Positions 1 to 10,708 of a stretch of DNA of 64,000 nt are shown here, piece by piece. The stretch spans positions 6,967,001 through 7,031,000 of the forward strand of contig NC_092670.1 of the NCBI RefSeq assembly GCF_964355755.1. The letters are read 5' to 3'. Below the pieces are notes generated by a model. It had not been told where the DNA came from. It did no database searches and saw nothing but the letters and a program-made list of their open reading frames with translations. This DNA comes from Antedon mediterranea. Its lineage: Eukaryota; Echinodermata; Crinoidea; Comatulida; Antedonidae. Within the stretch, counting starts at the first letter, position 1; each line of letters starts with the position of its first letter. The translations under genes and the position numbers were made by a program.

Positions 1-833
1 TAAATTACCTGAAGTTCTTGTCCAGTTGGAAAAACTATAAATTTTTGGCATTAAAACACTTTCAATTGCTTCACATACTTCGTGATATACTGTACAAGCG
101 GTTGATTTGGCACATACAAATTGGTTAGCAGTTTGATTGAACAGTATACCTGATGATAATCTGTAAAATGTCATGGCAACTCTCCATTCTGCAGAGAATG
201 CGGGACCATTTTTTTTACTAGATTTCTCAATATATGGCCTTAGTTCCTCAACGACATACTTGAAGGTTTCCTTGTTTAATCTGTAAACGCAAAGTTATAT
301 TTCATATTAATAATTATTCAGTTGAAATGTTTCAGTGCGTTTCAGGGAATAATAATAATACAAGCTATGTAGTAGGCCTAGTATACAGTACTCCTAGCTA
401 ATCCGGTTAGTGTAGGCAGCCTACACATACAAAAATAAATAGTAATACTTGTCATAATAACTCATAGCTTTATTAACATTAGGCCTACCTGAAATTGTTG
501 ATAAAATCTTGGATCAGAATACAAAGGTACTATTGTTTGCCACCAATGCACACTTTTTTTCTTTCGCCAAAGTTGCCTTCTAACCGTTGTTACATCTAGG
601 CTTGTATGTAAAGGAAACATGATCTCCCCAAGTTCACGCTGTTCCTCGGCATATCGTAGGTATCTGAGCCGTCGTTGTTGTCGCATCATTCGCTGGGATT
701 CCATGCAGCTAGAAACGAACTCAACTAGCGCAAACAGCAGCAAAGCAGTACCTTCATCTAGTTCAGTGTCGTCATTAATCATTTGTAAAAATATAGGTAA
801 AAACCCCGATAATAATAATAACTGAGGAAGCAT
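1..833 (-). pseudogene. HARBI1-like (PIF/Harbinger) transposase, 5' exons, copy A, broken
   Basis: Minus-strand transposase remnant. Exon 1 runs 833 to 489 from an ATG at 833 and includes a basic RRLRYLRYAEEQ stretch and the DPRFYQQF motif. It ends at a clean donor (CAG before GTAGGC). Exon 2 (280 to 9) follows a TTTACAG acceptor and encodes the helix-turn-helix-like region typical of HARBI1 nucleases (AKSTACTVYHEVCEAI). It ends at a CAG/GTAATT donor. Compared with copy B, exon 2 carries one extra T in the run near 41-45, which shifts the frame after LMPK. Exon 1 is intact. The DDE exon would lie left of the window. In the family this protein cuts and joins transposon ends. Family call is sure; activity is unlikely. 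Confidence 0.8.
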
Positions 834-990
834 TGTGTCGACGGATCGTTAAGCAGTACTCGAAAAAGAAGAAGGTGGTAGAATGGGTGCGTATTATACA
901 CACAAGGAATAGCCCACAATAAAGTGCCCTAACCTGTTCAACTGTACTTCCTGTTCGTGTCGGCGGTGTTGCGAGCACGTGATGCTTAAG

Positions 991-1090
991 TTATCTCGCC
1001 CTAACATGAGCCGTCGAACGCATTTTAATGAATTTAATCGAATTACCGTTCTCGTAAAATTTAACTAGATCAGTACTTATCTCGCCCTAA
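991..1090 (+). promoter_or_regulatory. Paired 14-bp direct repeats upstream of signal-peptide exon A
   Basis: TTATCTCGCCCTAA occurs at 991-1004 and again at 1077-1090, about 150 and 60 bp upstream of the ATG at 1143. The same pair is kept in copy B near 5501 and 5589. The spacing and the position between the divergent transposase exon and the signal-peptide exon suggest a promoter element, but nothing else proves it. It could also be a footprint of a small insertion. Confidence 0.3.
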
Positions 1091-1142
1091 GCTGAATCTA
1101 TCACCTTTGTTTGGAGCGTACAAATATTGTTTTAGATCAATA

Positions 1143-1200
1143 ATGTCACCATTATTTTTAACTGTGTTATTTGGATTTATTAATCTTGTTAATTCACAAA
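1143..1200 (+). CDS. Signal-peptide first coding exon, copy A
   Basis: The ATG at 1143 opens 19 codons (MSPLFLTVLFGFINLVNSQ) plus one base, then a GTGAGT donor at 1201. The peptide has a hydrophobic core and a small polar end, as in a secretory signal sequence, and the exon ends in phase 1 like every host exon here. The exon recurs at 5664-5721 with an identical peptide and at 11569-11626 with a diverged one. An in-frame upstream TTG could lengthen it, but the ATG is the natural start. Which downstream exons it uses is unknown; the nearest acceptors in phase are the HYR exons. It may be a non-functional duplicate. Confidence 0.6.
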
Positions 1201-2826
1201 GTGAGTATAATTCTTCTTTATTAGCTTCTACACCCGACACTTGTACTGTATGTCTACATACAATAAACTGCGGAAATCTGCAATTTGTTGTCTCCTGACT
1301 ATAACATTTCTAACTCTATCCAAGGAAAAGTGTAATTTCACCCTTCCCTGTACTATTTATACACTAATACTAGACACATAATCGGCTGGCTTCTACACAC
1401 AATTTGAATTTCCTAACTTTTGGTTTGTTGTTTCAATGCAAAATTTCAGAAACGAAAACTGGAATTAAATTTAATATTTTGATTAAGTGATCCAAGGAAG
1501 ACTCTTCCCCATTCCTGTCTGCTCAGGTGGTAGTTTTTATGGCACGTGTAACGCTTGTAACCTGCGTCAATATCTAGAGGATAATAATAATAAAATAAAT
1601 CTATGCTGTCATCAGTATAACTTACTAAATCATTTTAATGATTTAGTAAGAGCTTACTAAATCATTTTATTGATTTAGTAAGTTATACAGGTCTCCCAAA
1701 AACATGACAAATTAAAATTAATAAAATCAGACTTTGTCTAAGACAAGTTTGTAGTTTTAATAAAGTTAATCACTTGCGTTGAAAAACCCGAACTAAAACC
1801 AAATCTGACTATTTCTTGGTTTAAAATTTCAGTTTTTTAGGTAAATACTTTTCCATCAAATATATTAGGCCTATGTGATTTAAAATGACCTATTTAACAA
1901 TACAATTTAATAAATCATTTTTTCAGGGAGATAAAATATCCGTATTTAAATAAATTATACAATAAATCTCCACTTTACAATTGAAATATGTCAATCTAGT
2001 TTAAATTGTTGCATCCCCAGCAAAATACATGTGCAGAATAGTCCGGAGATTTTATTGCTCAAATTAAGTTCCTATAAGATTTGGAACCCTTAGGACTAGT
2101 AGAATTCATTGCGATTTTGGCCTAATTTAAGCACTATCTGCAGTATTATCTAATATAACAACTTTTAACAATAAAGCAACACATAATGTATAAGCTATTC
2201 TTTGTAATACCTATTCATAGAGTTCAATCAATTAAAATCAAAACCAACTGTAGGAGTCTTGTTACTGACGATTAATTATTTTTGATACAGTTGACTGCTG
2301 ATAAAGTACATACGCAACAGTGTGCAATATAATTTTGTATGAATGAGTGACAAGTTGAGTTAACAACAAAGAAACTGATCTGTATTTTGTATGTGTGTGT
2401 GTTTGACTGAAAGAATGAATGGTACTGAGTTGTGCTGACTTTTATTTGAATTAAACAATGCATATTGTTTAAATCAAACCGTGTTTCTATTGACATACTT
2501 TATTGTACTGTAGTTAAACAACAAAAATACTCAACTATGTTATCATCTCCATGCACGTCCACTAATGGACTTGATTTTAAATAAAATCACGAGTGTCTTA
2601 AAGAAGGTGTAACATTAGATGCATTGCCCTCAAATTTAATGGTGGCAACCATTAAAAGGCGCTACATAATTGCCCCCGATTGATAGTGGTAGTGCAGATT
2701 TTACGTAAACAGTATGTTTCTAATGGAGTAGTAGTTTGCTACATACCATGTTGAACATAAAAGCAAAAAAAAACAGATTTTCTATAAATAACAAACATTT
2801 ATTTGGTAGTGTACGATACCACAATA
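1201..2826. other. AT-rich intron/spacer, no gene seen
   Basis: Apart from the double palindrome at 1615-1688, I see only AT-rich sequence. A 74-codon minus-strand ORF at 2272-2496 is present in both duplicate copies but matches no domain I recognise. Beyond 2725 the sequence is the 3' flank of the HARBI1 DDE exon. Confidence 0.5.
1615..1688. repeat. Double palindrome (cruciform-capable), copy A
   Basis: Two consecutive 30-bp palindromes, 1621-1650 and 1653-1682, each have CTTACTAAATCA and TGATTTAGTAAG arms. They are joined by AG and bracketed by GTATAA and TTATAC, so the whole 74 bp is also a near-perfect palindrome. The copy B version (about 6134-6185) has lost 17 bp. Confidence 0.85.
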
Positions 2827-4518
2827 TTAATCAACTTTCATTAATTCGGCAATGATAGCACTTCGGATTTGCTCTGCTCTTGGACCTTCTACAATTTGGT
2901 TGACCCTAGCAGGTTGGCACGACAAACTGGCATTCACCTCGTCATCTGTCCAAGCATGTTGGTAGGGAACTCCATTGCTGGTACAAATGTTGTGAAGTGT
3001 ACAGCAGGCTTGTACAACTGGACGAAGTTTTTGCGTCTCATGCTCGTTCCTTTTTAATAGTATTCGCCATCGACCCTTTAAACGCCCAAATGCATGTTCA
3101 ACAACCACCCTACATTGAGAAAGTTTATAATTAAAACGAGACTGTTCCCTTTGTTTGTTTAAACGATTCCGAAAAGGCCGCATCAGATTATTTAATAATG
3201 GGTATGCCCCATCCCCTAAAATTAATGGTGGAACTTGTACACCGTTAACATCCTCTTCAATATTCGGCTGAAAGAGGTTGCCGGTCTTCAATGATTCGCC
3301 AAAATTTGAAATACTGAATACTCTTGCATCATTCACACTACCCGGCATGCCGCAAAAGGTGTCAATAAATAGGCCAATCAACAACACCCTGAAGAACAAT
3401 ACTGTAGTATTCTTTGCGGTTGTAATAATCTTGAGCCTGTTCTCGTGGTGCAATTATAGCAATGTGTGTCCCATCGATTGCACCAACAACCTGGGGGAAA
3501 TCTCCTTTCATTTTAAATTTCTCTATGTTTTTCTGAAAAGCAAAGAAAAAAAACCCAATAATATGTACATTGAAAACAATCAATAATCATATTATGTTAT
3601 TGCATGTTTTAAAATAGTATAACTAAAATACTTAAATAAAATGAAATTCATTTTCTTTACTTATATTGTTTATTTTCAATAGCAAAGCATGTTATTTACA
3701 TTTGAATGAAATCTGTTCATAAAAACATTAATAATATGTTCTTCCTCTGTAAATTACCTGAAGTTCTTGTCCAGTTGGAAAAACTATAAATTTTGGCATT
3801 AAAACACTTTCAATTGCTTCACATACTTCGTGATATACTGTACAAGCGGTTGATTTGGCACATCCAAATTGGTTAGCAGTTATATAATAATCTGTGTCAT
3901 GGCAACTCTCCATTCTGCAGAGAATGTGGGACCATTTTTTTTACTAGATTTCTCAATATATGGCCTTAGTTCCTCAACGACATACTTGAAGGTTTCCTTG
4001 TTTAATCTGTAAACGCAAAGTTATATTTCATATTAATAATTATTCAGTTGAAAGGTTTCAGTGCGTTTCAGGGAATAATTTCGCCAGTGTAGCATAGCAA
4101 AAAGCTATACAAGCTATGTAGTAGGCCTAGTATACAGTACTCCTACCTAATCCGGTTAGTGTAGGCAGCCTACACATAAAAATAAATAGTAATACTTGTC
4201 ATAATAACTCATAGCTTTATTAACATTAGGCCTACCTGAAATTGTTGATAAAATCTTGATCAGAATACAAAGGTACTATTGTTTGCCACCAATGCACACT
4301 TTTTTTCTTTCGCCAAAGTTGCCTTCTAACCGTTGTTACATCTAGGCTTGTATGTAAAAGAAACATGATCTCCCCAAGTTCGCGCTGTTCCTCGGCATAT
4401 CGTAGGTATCTGAGCCGTCGTTGTTGTCGCATCATTCGCTGGGATTCCATGCAGCTAGAAACGAACTCAACTAGCGCAAACAGCAGCAAAGCAGTACCTT
4501 CATCTAGTTCAGTGTCGT

Positions 4519-5280
4519 TGTTATGCGCGATTTGAACGATTTGCGCAATTTAAAATTGCGCAAAAAATTCTTGCGCAATTTGAAATTGAGCAAGGATTTT
4601 CTTGCGCAATATGAAATTGCGCAATCAACTTGCGCAATTTGAAATTGCGCAAGAAAATCCTTGCGCAATTTCAAATTGCGCTGCACAATTTCTAAATTGC
4701 GCAAGATAGTTCTTGCGCAATATGACACCTTTGCGCAATTTGAAAACGAACTGTTTGTTATTTTTATTATTGTACTCATTTGTTGTTGAGAATGGTACCG
4801 AAAGGTCGATATCTTTTGTCATTAAAATTAATTTTTAAGTCAAATAGTAGACGTCTAATAATTCGTAATAATTATCGTTTCTAAAAAAATCCAATCTTTA
4901 TTAGTCTTATTAATCGTCATTAGTATTGATATTTGAATTGAAATTATTATATTATACTATTGGTATTTATTTATGCCTTCTCCTCATAATATTATGTGTG
5001 AATATGGTATTTTATAGAACCATTGGGAATTCGAGATTTTTTTTATTCGGAAAAAAAAAATTGGGAGGGAAGCTCCCGGGAGGGTAAGGAAATGCGATAT
5101 TATCTTTAATTTTGAATCATTCTTAGAAATTACTAAAAAATATGGGTGTGCATGATTTCACAATCTGTCGAAAAACCTTGCGCAATTTGCAGATTACTTG
5201 CGCAATTTAATACGTTTAACACATGTTTCAATTAATATTGCGCAAAGAATTTTTTGCGCAATTTTAAATCGCGCATAACA
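4519..5280. mobile_element. 762-bp non-autonomous TIR element with 4-bp target duplication
   Basis: The ends are TGTTATGCGCGATTT and its exact reverse complement. TCGT flanks both sides (4515-4518 and 5281-5284), and the paralogous empty site with a single TCGT is at 769-772 in copy A, so the borders are exact. There is no coding sequence of note. Both ends are packed with TTGCGCAA palindromes around an AT-rich centre. TGTTA...ACA termini and a 4-bp duplication recall Ginger-type transposons, but without a transposase this is only a suggestion. It disrupts exon 1 of the HARBI1 copy. Confidence 0.85.
4541..5261. promoter_or_regulatory. Cluster of 15 TTGCGCAA palindromes (C/EBP-type sites)
   Basis: Exact TTGCGCAA occurs at 4541, 4556, 4571, 4602, 4617, 4630, 4645, 4661, 4697, 4713, 4731, 5178, 5198, 5238 and 5254, several as ATTGCGCAAT. 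This is the known optimal dimer site of C/EBP and PAR bZIP factors. Spacings of about 13-16 bp recur. I noticed no other copy in the window. The cluster ends about 400 bp upstream of the ATG of signal-peptide exon B. Binding is inferred. The alternative is a transposase-binding subterminal repeat. Confidence 0.5.
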
Positions 5281-5663
5281 TCGTCATTAATCATTTGTAA
5301 AAATATAAGTAAAAACCCCGATAATAATAATAACTGAGGAAGCATTGTGTCGACGGATCGTTAAACAGTACTCGAAAAAGAAGAAGGTGGTAGAATGGGT
5401 GCGTATTATACACACAAGGAATAGCCCACAATAAAGTGCCCTAACCTGTTCAACTGTACTTCATGTTCGTGTCGGCGGGGTCGCGAGCATGTGATGCTTA
5501 AGTTATCTCGCCCTAACATGAGCCGTCGAACGCATTTTAATGAATTTAACCGAATTACCGCTCTTGTAAAATTTAACTAGATCAGTACTTATCTCGCCCT
5601 AAGCTGAATCTATCGCCTAATCTTGCTTTGTTTGGAGCGTACAAATATTGTTTTAGATCAATA

Positions 5664-5721
5664 ATGTCACCATTATTTTTAACTGTGTTATTTGGATTTA
5701 TTAATCTTGTTAATTCACAAA
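5664..5721 (+). CDS. Signal-peptide first coding exon, copy B (likely start of the HYR gene)
   Basis: The ATG at 5664 encodes the same 19-residue signal peptide as copy A and ends in phase 1 at a GTGAGT donor (5722). It is the nearest upstream start for the five HYR exons at 8248-10963, all of which accept phase 1, with an intron of about 2.5 kb. The TIR element with its TTGCGCAA cluster lies 384 bp upstream of this ATG. Assignment to the HYR gene is inferred from phase and order. Confidence 0.65.
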
Positions 5722-7228
5722 GTGAGTATAATTCTTCTTTATTAGCTTCTACACCCGACACTTGTACTGTATGTCTACATACAATAAACTGCGGAAATCT
5801 GCAATTTATTGTCTCCTGACTATAACATTTTTAACTCTATCCAAGGAAAAGTGTAATTTCACCCTTCCCTGTACTATTTATACACTAATACTAGACACAA
5901 AATCGGCTGGCTTCTACATACAATTTGAATTTCCTAACTTCTGGTTTGTTGTTTCAATGCCAAATTTCAGAAACGAAAACTGGAATTTAATTTAATATTT
6001 TGATTAAGTGATCCAAGTAAGACTCTTCCCCATTCCTGTCTGCTCAGGTGGTAGTTTTTATGGCACGTGTAACGCTTGTAACCTGCGTCAATATCTAGAG
6101 GATAATAATAATAAAATAAATCTATGCTGTCATCATTTTAATGATTTAGTAAGAGCTTACTAAATCATTTTATTGATTTAGTAAGTTATACAGGTCTCCC
6201 AAAAACATGACAAATTAAAATTAATAAAATCAGACTTTGTCTAAGATAAGTTTGTAGTTTTAATAGAGTTAATCACTTGCGTTGAAAAACCCGAATTAAA
6301 ACCAAATCTGACTATTTCTTGGTTTAAATTTCAGTTTTTTAGGTAAATACTTTTCCATCAAATATATTAGGCCTATGTGACTTAAAATGACATATTTAAC
6401 AATACAATTTAATAAATCATTTTTTCAGGAAGATAAAATATCCGTATTTAAATAAATTATACAATAAATCTCCAGTTTACAATTGAAATATGTCAATCTA
6501 GTTTAAATTGTTGCATCCCCAGCAAAATACATGTGCAGAATAGTCCGGAGATTTTATTGGTCAAATTGAGTTCCTATAAGATTTGGAACCCTTAGGACTA
6601 GTAGAATTCATTGCGATTTTGGCCTAATTTAAGCACTATCTGCAGTATTATCTAATATAACAACTTTTAACAATAAAGCAACACATAATTTATAAGCTAT
6701 TCTTTGTAATACCTATTCATGGAGTTCAATCAATTAAAATCAAAACCAACTGTAGGAGTCTTGTTACTGACGATTAATCATTTTTGATACAGTTGACTGC
6801 TGATAAAGTACATACGCAACAGTGTGCAATATAATTTTGTGTGAATGAGTGACAAGTTGAGTTAACAACAAAGAAACTGATCTGTATTTTGTATGTGTGT
6901 GTGTTTGACTGAAAGAATGAATGGTACTGAGTTGTGCTGACTTTTATTTGAATTAAACAATGCATATTGTTTAAATCAAACCGTGTTTTTATTGACATAC
7001 TTTACTGTACTGTAGTTAAACAACAAAAATACTCAACTATGTTATCATCTCCATGCACGTCCACTATTGGACTTGATTTTAAATAAAATCACGAGTGTCT
7101 TAAAGAGGGTGTAACATTAGATGCATTGCCATCACATTTAATGGTGGCAACCATTAAAAGGCGCTACATAATTGCCCCCGATTGATAGTGGTAGTGCAGT
7201 TTTTACGTAAACAGTATGTTTCTAATGG

Positions 7229-8247
7229 AAATGTTTCATGGACTGCCTTCAGTTTAATGTCTTAAATTTGATTTTGCCAAGCATTTGAGATATTATATCA
7301 TTTTAACTTTCAATTGAGAGTAGATAATTATATTTGATATACTAGGCCAATGTATTAAATACAATTGTGTATAATGATTACAACTACAGAAAATTCATTT
7401 TCCTGTGTAAGAGCCATGTTTTTTTGGAATGAAACGTGTGCACTTGAATTCTTGTATATACTGTAATTCTGATTCATAATTTGTCTTTTATATTCATTTC
7501 TTTTATTCGCAGCATAATATAACAAATGGTAACAGAATAACAAATTGTAATGTGTTTTTTTGTACATAATGCAAACTAAAAAAAGTTAAAGTCACTCAAG
7601 CCATTCTTTAAAAGTCATTCGGTTTAACAAATTGTTGACATGTGTTCACAACTCTCCTTATATCAAGATCAATTCAATTGAAATACGAATAATCAGTACT
7701 TAAGCATAGTTACATGTACTTTTCATAGATATTGAGGCTCCATTTTTTATGGTAACTTTACCGTTGGTTGATTTCGACATATTATTCTTAGCCATTTCTA
7801 TACGCTTCACATCAGTGCAGACAAGTAACACTCATGGGGTGATCCAACTTTCTTCAGATATTTTTACTACAGATAATGTATCAGATACTTAAAACCCGTT
7901 GTTCGGTTAAATGTAGAAATACACTAATCTAAGAAGTAATATAAAGTAGTAGTTTCTGAATCAGGATCGAGGGTTGCATCGTATTGGAGGCACATACAAT
8001 TGCACGAGGATAATAATCTAACTTATCAGCCTGCACATTCTAGACGTTACAAAATGTAACTGATATAAAATAGGTGTTACTATAGTTTAATAATATATTC
8101 ATAGAATAGAATAATTTATACTCATATTCCATAATAACTGAGACAAGAATGAACATTGTTGTCTCAGTTAATAATGAGGGAGGGTTTGAATTGGAATAAT
8201 CCAATATATCGAAAGACTATCCATATATTATTATCAACATTGTTTAG
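7229..8247. other. Intron between signal-peptide exon B and HYR exon 1
   Basis: AT-rich sequence without a supported ORF or a recognised repeat. It ends in a TTGTTTAG acceptor at 8247. Confidence 0.5.
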
Positions 8248-8499
8248 ATCAAGAAGCTCCAGATATTTTCAATTGCCCAATGGATTTGATTGTTGACACA
8301 GCAACTGGTGAGGCATTTGCCATCAATGTCACATGGGTTGAACCGACAGCTACTGACAACTCTGATGAGACTCCTATACCAGTATCAGACTACACTTCTG
8401 GTGATATGTTTGCACTTGGTAACACAACAGTCCAGTACAATGTCTCAGATTCAGCTGGTAATTTTAATGATAGCTGTAGTTTTTTCGTCACTGTTAAAG
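8248..8499 (+). CDS. HYR-domain exon 1
   Basis: 252 bp, 84 codons, phase 1 at both ends, between a TTGTTTAG acceptor and a GTAAGA donor. The translation begins DQEAPDIFNCP, has the central VTW..PTATDNS, the VQYNVSDSAGN strand and the closing C.F.V.V. This is the full hyalin-repeat fold, an immunoglobulin-like extracellular module with one Cys pair, known in hyalin, polydom and sushi-type proteins. The SDSAGN and CxF motifs are canonical. It is strikingly close to HYR exon 5 in protein and DNA. Confidence 0.85.
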
Positions 8500-8730
8500 G
8501 TAAGAAAAGAAGAAATTAAACTTGAGCTTAAGTAATGTGAATATGTCAAATGTGATCTAGTTTTAGGAGAAGGAGGATATACAATAATTTAAATTCAGTA
8601 AATTAGCATAAAATGTTGAAAAGGTAATAAAGTAGATCTTCTATTAATGGGACACCCTCGAGACCCCACACATTTTCCTCTCAAAATGCATATTAGTACT
8701 CTTTCTAACTTTTCTGCATTGTTATTATAG

Positions 8731-9015
8731 ATTTGGAGACACCATCTTTTAATGGTACATGCCCATCCAGTCCTTTGGAGGTACCAACTGATCCTCCAAC
8801 CGGCAACAGACTCATTGGGGAAATGTTTGCAACTGTGATCTGGACAATTCCATCAGCAACTGATAATGTAGGTGTTGTCATGGTTACAAACAACAGCTAC
8901 CCTGGATCTCCAGTATATTTCAATATATCTTCTGATTATGACATGAATGTGGCATATGCTGCACAAGATGCAGCAGGCAATGTGGCGATATGTTCATTTT
9001 TAGTAAAAGTTGTGG
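8731..9015 (+). CDS. HYR-domain exon 2
   Basis: 285 bp, 95 codons, phase 1-1, between a TTATTATAG acceptor and a GTAAGA donor. It keeps the HYR pattern: DLETPSFNGTCP at the start, VIWTIPSATDNVGVV in the middle, and AAQDAAGNVAICSFLVKV at the end. About ten residues are inserted before the central Trp strand, after the first Cys (the PTDPPTGNR stretch), so it is the longest of the five. Extracellular; partner unknown. Confidence 0.85.
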
Positions 9016-9436
9016 GTAAGAATTAATTAAAAATAATATATAATCATATATATATTACAATAACTTATATCGTTCGAAGAAATATTTACCATACCATAAA
9101 AACATTAATTTTCTTCGGTGAATGTTAGTATATTTATATATAAAGTAAATGATGGATGAAACTAAGCCAGGACTGTTTAATGCCTAATGGGACACCATCT
9201 CCATATACACCACTATATTCCCCTCCACGCTCTAACCAGGCCCTACATTGCTTAACTTCAGTGATCTGACGAGAACCGGTGTTTCAACGTGGTAAAGCCG
9301 TATAATTCTCACATTGATCAATAGTAATAATCTAGTCTGTAGATTAACATGGCCATAACTGTTTGCAACTCATATCTGTTTATTTCATTATTAATATTAT
9401 TATATATTATTATATATTATTAATATTTTATTTCAG
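9016..9436. other. Intron, nothing recognised
   Basis: AT-rich intron with a short TATATTAT-type tract near 9395-9430. It ends in a TTTCAG acceptor. Confidence 0.5.
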
Positions 9437-9688
9437 ACGAAGAACCTCCTGTCTTCTATGTTTGTGACAACTCAACTGTTTATATCAACAACACTGCTGG
9501 TGAAAACTTTGCACCATACACATGGATGGAGCCAACTAATGCTGACAACATTTTAGTAGATTCAGAGAGATCAACACCTAATTTTGCTCCAGGTCAAGAC
9601 TTTACCATCGGAGAAAATTATATTATTTATATAAACTATGATACATCAGGAAACCAAAACAGTTGTAACTTTACACTTGTGGTTGTAG
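9437..9688 (+). CDS. HYR-domain exon 3
   Basis: 252 bp, 84 codons, phase 1-1 (TTTCAG acceptor, GTATGT donor). It begins DEEPPVFYVCD and ends SGNQNSCNFTLVVV. The central TWMEPTNADN replaces the usual TATDN, and the last strand has NYDTSGN instead of D.AGN, so this is the most diverged HYR unit here. Several NxS/T sites suggest glycosylation. Confidence 0.82.
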
Positions 9689-10260
9689 GTATGTTTCTGT
9701 TTCCGTTATTCCTTTACTTTTAATTAATTAATATTTTAAAGATATATAATTTTTTAAATACCTTGAATTAAATAGAGTTTAGTGGGATACGATAAAACAA
9801 CATACTTGACGCAATTCATAGCGAAAGTACCCCTCTTGATTAATTATAATACAAGCCGAACTAATCCCTATTGCTTGTAATTAGGACGTCATCCGTTGAC
9901 ACACTAACGCGTTTTACAATAACCAACCATTTTAATTTCTCAAATTATACTAAGATTCTTGGTGAATAATTTTACATTTGCCAGGTTTAAAAACATATTG
10001 GCACAGTTAAGTAAAGCTCAGTCACGATGTCCAGTTTTCCAAAAATTATAATTTTCAAAGAATCTTTGAAATATTACAAAAGAAATTAAACTAATTTAGT
10101 CTTGCTTGTATGTTTATTATATTTCAATAAAGTATTTTTTTTTTGTATTTCTGTTTAAAAAATTTTAAAATTAAGTTTTTAGATTATACTCATCAAACAC
10201 AGTCCTGTTATAATTAAGGGACGGGATATATTTACTCTTTTCTACTCATTTTGTGTGTAG
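9689..10260. other. Intron, nothing recognised
   Basis: About 570 bp of AT-rich sequence without ORF support. It ends at a TGTGTGTAG acceptor. Confidence 0.5.
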
Positions 10261-10506
10261 ATATTGAAGATCCAGCTATTGCCAATTGTCCAAACAATAC
10301 TGCAAGCATAACAGATAATGGCAAAAATTACAGTAATATTACCTGGACTCCGGAGCCTACAGCTACAGATAATGATGGTGTTGTAAGTTTTGAAAAGACA
10401 CATAATTCAGGAGATTTATTCTATCTTGGTGTTACAACTGTTAACTATACTGCTATTGACCCTTCCGGAAATGTAGCCATATGTTTATTCAATATTACCC
10501 TTACAG
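10261..10506 (+). CDS. HYR-domain exon 4
   Basis: 246 bp, 82 codons, phase 1-1 (TGTGTAG acceptor, GTAAGA donor). The translation starts DIEDPAIANCPNN, has the ITWTPEPTATDNDGVVSF core and ends in TAIDPSGNVAICLFNITLT, a textbook HYR unit. Several potential N-glycosylation sites are present. Confidence 0.85.
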
Positions 10507-10708
10507 GTAAGATTTTTTCCTGCTATTAAATAGTCATGTCTTGCTCAAGCATACTGTATTGCACTGTATTGCACTGTAAGTGTTATGCTTACTGGAAGTA
10601 AAGCTTTGTGCTACAGAAAGTAATTCTCTGATATCTGTAACTAAGTAGTTCTATACTGCATAACTTAATATTAAAGACTACTACTATTATTATTATTATC
10701 ATTTTTAG

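Larger units (their letters stand above)
1..2725. repeat. Segmental duplication, copy A
   Basis: This stretch matches 3752-7228 base for base over most of its length, apart from small indels and one 762-bp insertion in copy B. Shared content is HARBI1 exons 2 and 1 (minus), about 300 bp of spacer, a signal-peptide exon (plus) and about 1.5 kb of AT-rich intron. Similarity ends abruptly after GTTTCTAATGGA at 2725 (copy A) and 7228 (copy B). Copy A is cut by the window edge. Confidence 0.9.
2827..5345 (-). pseudogene. HARBI1-like (PIF/Harbinger) transposase, copy B, three exons, broken
   Basis: A complete but degraded gene read right to left. Exon 1 starts at the ATG at 5345, is interrupted by the TIR element at 4519-5280, and ends at a CAG/GTAGG donor at 4236. 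Exon 2 is 4006-3758, between a TTTACAG acceptor and a CAG/GTAATT donor. Exon 3 starts at 3532 after a pyrimidine-rich acceptor and stops at 2827. Exon 3 is the DDE_Tnp_4 nuclease: the first Asp lies in GAIDGTHIAI, the second in LGDGAYPLLNN and the Glu in VVVEHAFGRLKGRWR, so the triad is retained. Damage: a 1-bp deletion in exon 1 (relative to DPRFYQQF in copy A), about 23 bp lost in exon 2, and a frameshift near 3375 between the first Asp and CGMPGSVNDARVF. No Myb-like partner ORF was found. Confidence 0.85.
3752..7228. repeat. Segmental duplication, copy B
   Basis: Tandem partner of 1-2725. Read with the DDE exon at 2827-3532, which is present only once in the window, the repeat period is about 3.75 kb. 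Differences from copy A are single-base changes, a 17-bp deletion in the palindrome, small indels in the transposase and the 762-bp insertion. Both the transposon and the signal-peptide exon were therefore duplicated as one block. Confidence 0.9.

Noticed and set aside
1107-1298. 63-codon ORF read straight through signal-peptide exon A
   Set aside because: The part after 1200 lies beyond a strong GTGAGT donor that is conserved in all three copies; only 1143-1200 is supported as coding.
2272-2496. ORF shared by both duplicate copies as a possible Myb-like Harbinger partner
   Set aside because: No Trp-spaced Myb/SANT pattern. Conservation is explained by the recent segmental duplication, and a (GT)n tract contributes to the ORF.
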